NCBI RefSeq assembly: GCF_027789125.1
Contig: NZ_JAQFVF010000041.1
Span: forward strand, 1-32,973
DNA: 32,973 bases
Direction of reading: 5' to 3'
Origin: Paenibacillus aestuarii
GTDB lineage: Bacteria > Bacillota > Bacilli > Paenibacillales > NBRC-103111
A program made the translations under genes and the position numbers. This document shows, in pieces, positions 31,138 to 32,973 of this stretch. The first letter of the stretch is position 1; the number at the start of each line of letters is the position of its first letter. The notes beneath the pieces are model-generated. The model searched no databases. It was not told where the DNA came from and saw only the letters and a list, made by a program, of their open reading frames with translations.

Positions 31138-32640
31138 TCAGCCGGTTCGCATTGTCGCGTAGCGCATAATCGCTTCCTGCGTCGCGTCCTCCTGGCGGAG
31201 TTCGCCGGTAATGCGCCCTTCGCACATGACCATGATGCGGTGGCTCATTCGCAATATTTCCGGCAGCTCGGACGAAATCATAATGATGGATTTGCCTTGC
31301 GCCGCCAGCTCGTCAAGCAATTTATAGATCTCCGTCTTCGCGCCGACATCAATGCCCCGCGTCGGTTCGTCGAAAATAAGAATGTCGCAGTCGCGGTGCA
31401 GCCATTTGCTGATGACGACCTTCTGCTGATTGCCGCCGGAGAGATATTTGACATGCTGATGGATGCTCGGCGTTTTGATTTGAAGCGCTTCCACATAGTG
31501 CGAAGCGGTCTCGTCAATATTGCCGTCTTTCATCCAGCCGAACATGCGCTTCGCTTTATGGTAAGAGGCAATGGCAATGTTCGTTTTCACGTCCATTTCG
31601 ACCATCAGTCCGTACCGCTTGCGGTCTTCGGACAAGTAGCCGATTCCGTGCTTCACGGCATCGTTCGGCGTCCGGATCTGGACGCGCTTCCCGTGCACCA
31701 AGATGTCGCCCGATTCAAGCGCATCGGCGCCGAATATGGCCCGCGCCACTTCTGTGCGGCCTGCGCCCATAAGCCCGGCGAAGCCCAAAATCTCGCCCTT
31801 CGCCAAGTGAAAAGAGACATCCCTCACCGCCGAACCGCGGTTTAAGCTTTTCACTTCGAGCACCTTCAGCTCCGACTTGCTTGCAGACGGTTGCTGATGG
31901 CTCGTATAGAGCTCGCGCCCGACCATCATCGCGATGATCTGATCGATCGTCGTCTCCTTCGTCGGCACGGTCGCGATGTATTGACCGTCACGCATGACGG
32001 TGATGCGATCCGTAATGCGCTTCAGCTCTTCCATCCGGTGCGAAATGTACACGATGCCGACGCCGCGTCCGCGCAGCTGCTCAATGATGCGGAACAGCTC
32101 CTCGATCTCGGCATTCGTCAGCGCCGCTGTCGGTTCATCCATGATCAGCACTTCCGAATTGAACGAGAGCGCCTTGGCAATTTCCACCATTTGCTGCTTA
32201 GCTACCGTCAGCTCGGCTACTTTTGTGCGTGGATCCAGCTTCAGGTTCATTTGATCCAGCAGCTGCTGCGCCTGCTCGTTCAGCTTGCGCTCGTCGACGA
32301 ACAGCCGAATGCCCTTGCGCGGTTCGCGCCCGATAAAAATATTTTGCGCAATCGTCAAATCCGGCATCAAATTAAGCTCCTGATGAATCATACAGATACC
32401 GAGCTGCTGCGCTGCTCTGGTGTTCGGCAGCTCCGCCTCTTGACCGCGCACCAGAATGCGGCCCTCATCTTTTTGGTAGACGCCTGTTAAAATTTTCATT
32501 AACGTCGATTTCCCGGCCCCGTTCTCACCGACCAAGGCATGGACTTCACCGGCTGCCAACTCCAGACGACACTGATGAAGGGCGTGCACGCCTGGAAAAT
32601 GTTTTTCGATACCCTCCATCCGGACTAGAGCTTCACTCAT
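31138..32640 (-). CDS. Sugar ABC transporter ATP-binding protein with two ABC domains (RbsA/MglA-like)
   Basis: This 500-aa ATPase powers the RbsC-like permease. The first ABC domain has Walker [10 protein letters not shown] (38-46), the signature-like [15 protein letters not shown], Walker [12 protein letters not shown] and [11 protein letters not shown]. The second has the degenerate P-loop [27 protein letters not shown], signature [15 protein letters not shown], Walker [17 protein letters not shown] and [10 protein letters not shown]. Length is standard. The ATG follows GAGGTGAGG. It is the first gene of the leftward operon. The AraC-type response regulator encoded downstream is its likely activator. 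Confidence 0.95.
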   Translation of the reverse strand: MSEALVRMEGIEKHFPGVHALHQCRLELAAGEVHALVGENGAGKSTLMKILTGVYQKDEGRILVRGQEAELPNTRAAQQLGICMIHQELNLMPDLTIAQNIFIGREPRKGIRLFVDERKLNEQAQQLLDQMNLKLDPRTKVAELTVAKQQMVEIAKALSFNSEVLIMDEPTAALTNAEIEELFRIIEQLRGRGVGIVYISHRMEELKRITDRITVMRDGQYIATVPTKETTIDQIIAMMVGRELYTSHQQPSASKSELKVLEVKSLNRGSAVRDVSFHLAKGEILGFAGLMGAGRTEVARAIFGADALESGDILVHGKRVQIRTPNDAVKHGIGYLSEDRKRYGLMVEMDVKTNIAIASYHKAKRMFGWMKDGNIDETASHYVEALQIKTPSIHQHVKYLSGGNQQKVVISKWLHRDCDILIFDEPTRGIDVGAKTEIYKLLDELAAQGKSIIMISSELPEILRMSHRIMVMCEGRITGELRQEDATQEAIMRYATMRTG

Positions 32641-32973
32641 GACCTCACCTCTTGCTTCAATCTCATGTTCAGTGGCTATGAGCTTATTCTAGCTTTACGG
32701 AGCAGGAATGAGAGTGGATAAATCTCTGCAAAAAAGTTGATTTTCTTCTGATTCAGCAGGAGAAAAGTGAACAAAAGCGGGGACGGCGGGGTGCGAGCGA
32801 GGCCGCAGACGAACGCGGGGACGGACGGCGGGGCGCGAGCGGGGGGGCGGCGGGAGCTGTAGTCCGATTTTTCCGAATTACAGAAGGACTTCTCGAACCG
32901 CCATGCTCTGTAGTCCGGTTTTGCCCAATTGCATGCCCCAAAACAGGTATCCACACGCAAAAAGCCGCCTGTA
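32641..32973 (-). promoter_or_regulatory. Upstream region of the sugar-transporter operon
   Basis: On the minus strand a -10-like TAGAAT (32686-32691) lies about 45 bases before the ATG. No good -35 box sits 17 bases further up (CTCTCA), as expected for a promoter that needs an activator. Further upstream is a GC-rich block (32777-32850) with two copies of GCGGGGACGG...GGGG.GCGAGCG at 32777 and 32815. Beyond it TGTAGTCCG.TTTT.CC.AATT occurs twice (32858 and 32909). No gene is supported here. Confidence 0.4.

Overview
The window looks like a chromosomal segment of an endospore-forming Firmicute of the Paenibacillaceae (Paenibacillus or a close relative). This rests on gene content: a gerA-type germinant-receptor operon, a YesM/YesN-type histidine kinase and AraC-type response regulator beside a ribose-class sugar ABC transporter, a multidomain secreted GH27 alpha-galactosidase, a DUF4317 protein, and AGGAGG-type ribosome binding sites throughout. 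No rRNA, tRNA or CRISPR array is visible.

Left part (1 to about 14.9 kb) is an AT-richer accessory mosaic with many broken genes. It holds an IS110-family element with a structured non-coding 5' region (candidate bridge RNA), a SnoaL/NTF2-like protein, the alpha-galactosidase (GH27, F5/8C, Big2, cohesin-like and dockerin modules), and a PhyH dioxygenase divergent from an AraC regulator that carries a one-base frameshift. These are followed by 30-bp tandem repeats ending in an 18-bp hairpin, a BrnQ carrier, a decayed small gene, and an amino-acid ABC transporter (fused binding protein/permease plus ATPase) whose promoter overlaps an ARG-box-like palindrome. After these come a small hypothetical gene, short fragments of murD and a sporulation sigma factor, a DUF4317 gene and a 59-aa membrane protein.

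Middle part (14.9 to 22.4 kb) is GC-richer and compact. A gerA-gerC-gerB operon with 4-nt overlaps ends in a terminator. An orphan sensor histidine kinase with its own sigma-A promoter follows. Next is the most interesting locus: a textbook sigma-A promoter inside a PurR-box-like palindrome, a variant guanine-class riboswitch aptamer whose 3' half is shared with an intrinsic terminator (an 'ON' layout), and a COG2509-like FAD-dependent dehydrogenase of unknown function.

Right part (22.4 to 33 kb): three and a quarter tandem copies of a 116-bp non-coding repeat (an inverted partial copy lies 0.9 kb away), a stand-alone LytTR regulator behind a consensus cre site, and a hypothetical gene. A minus-strand sugar-uptake locus then runs leftwards in this order: RbsA-like ATPase, RbsC-like permease, lipoprotein binding protein, terminator, YesN-type regulator, YesM-type kinase, and a second membrane-anchored binding protein. 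The last three overlap by 4 nt at each junction, which suggests a binding-protein-assisted (three-component) sensing system that controls the transporter upstream.
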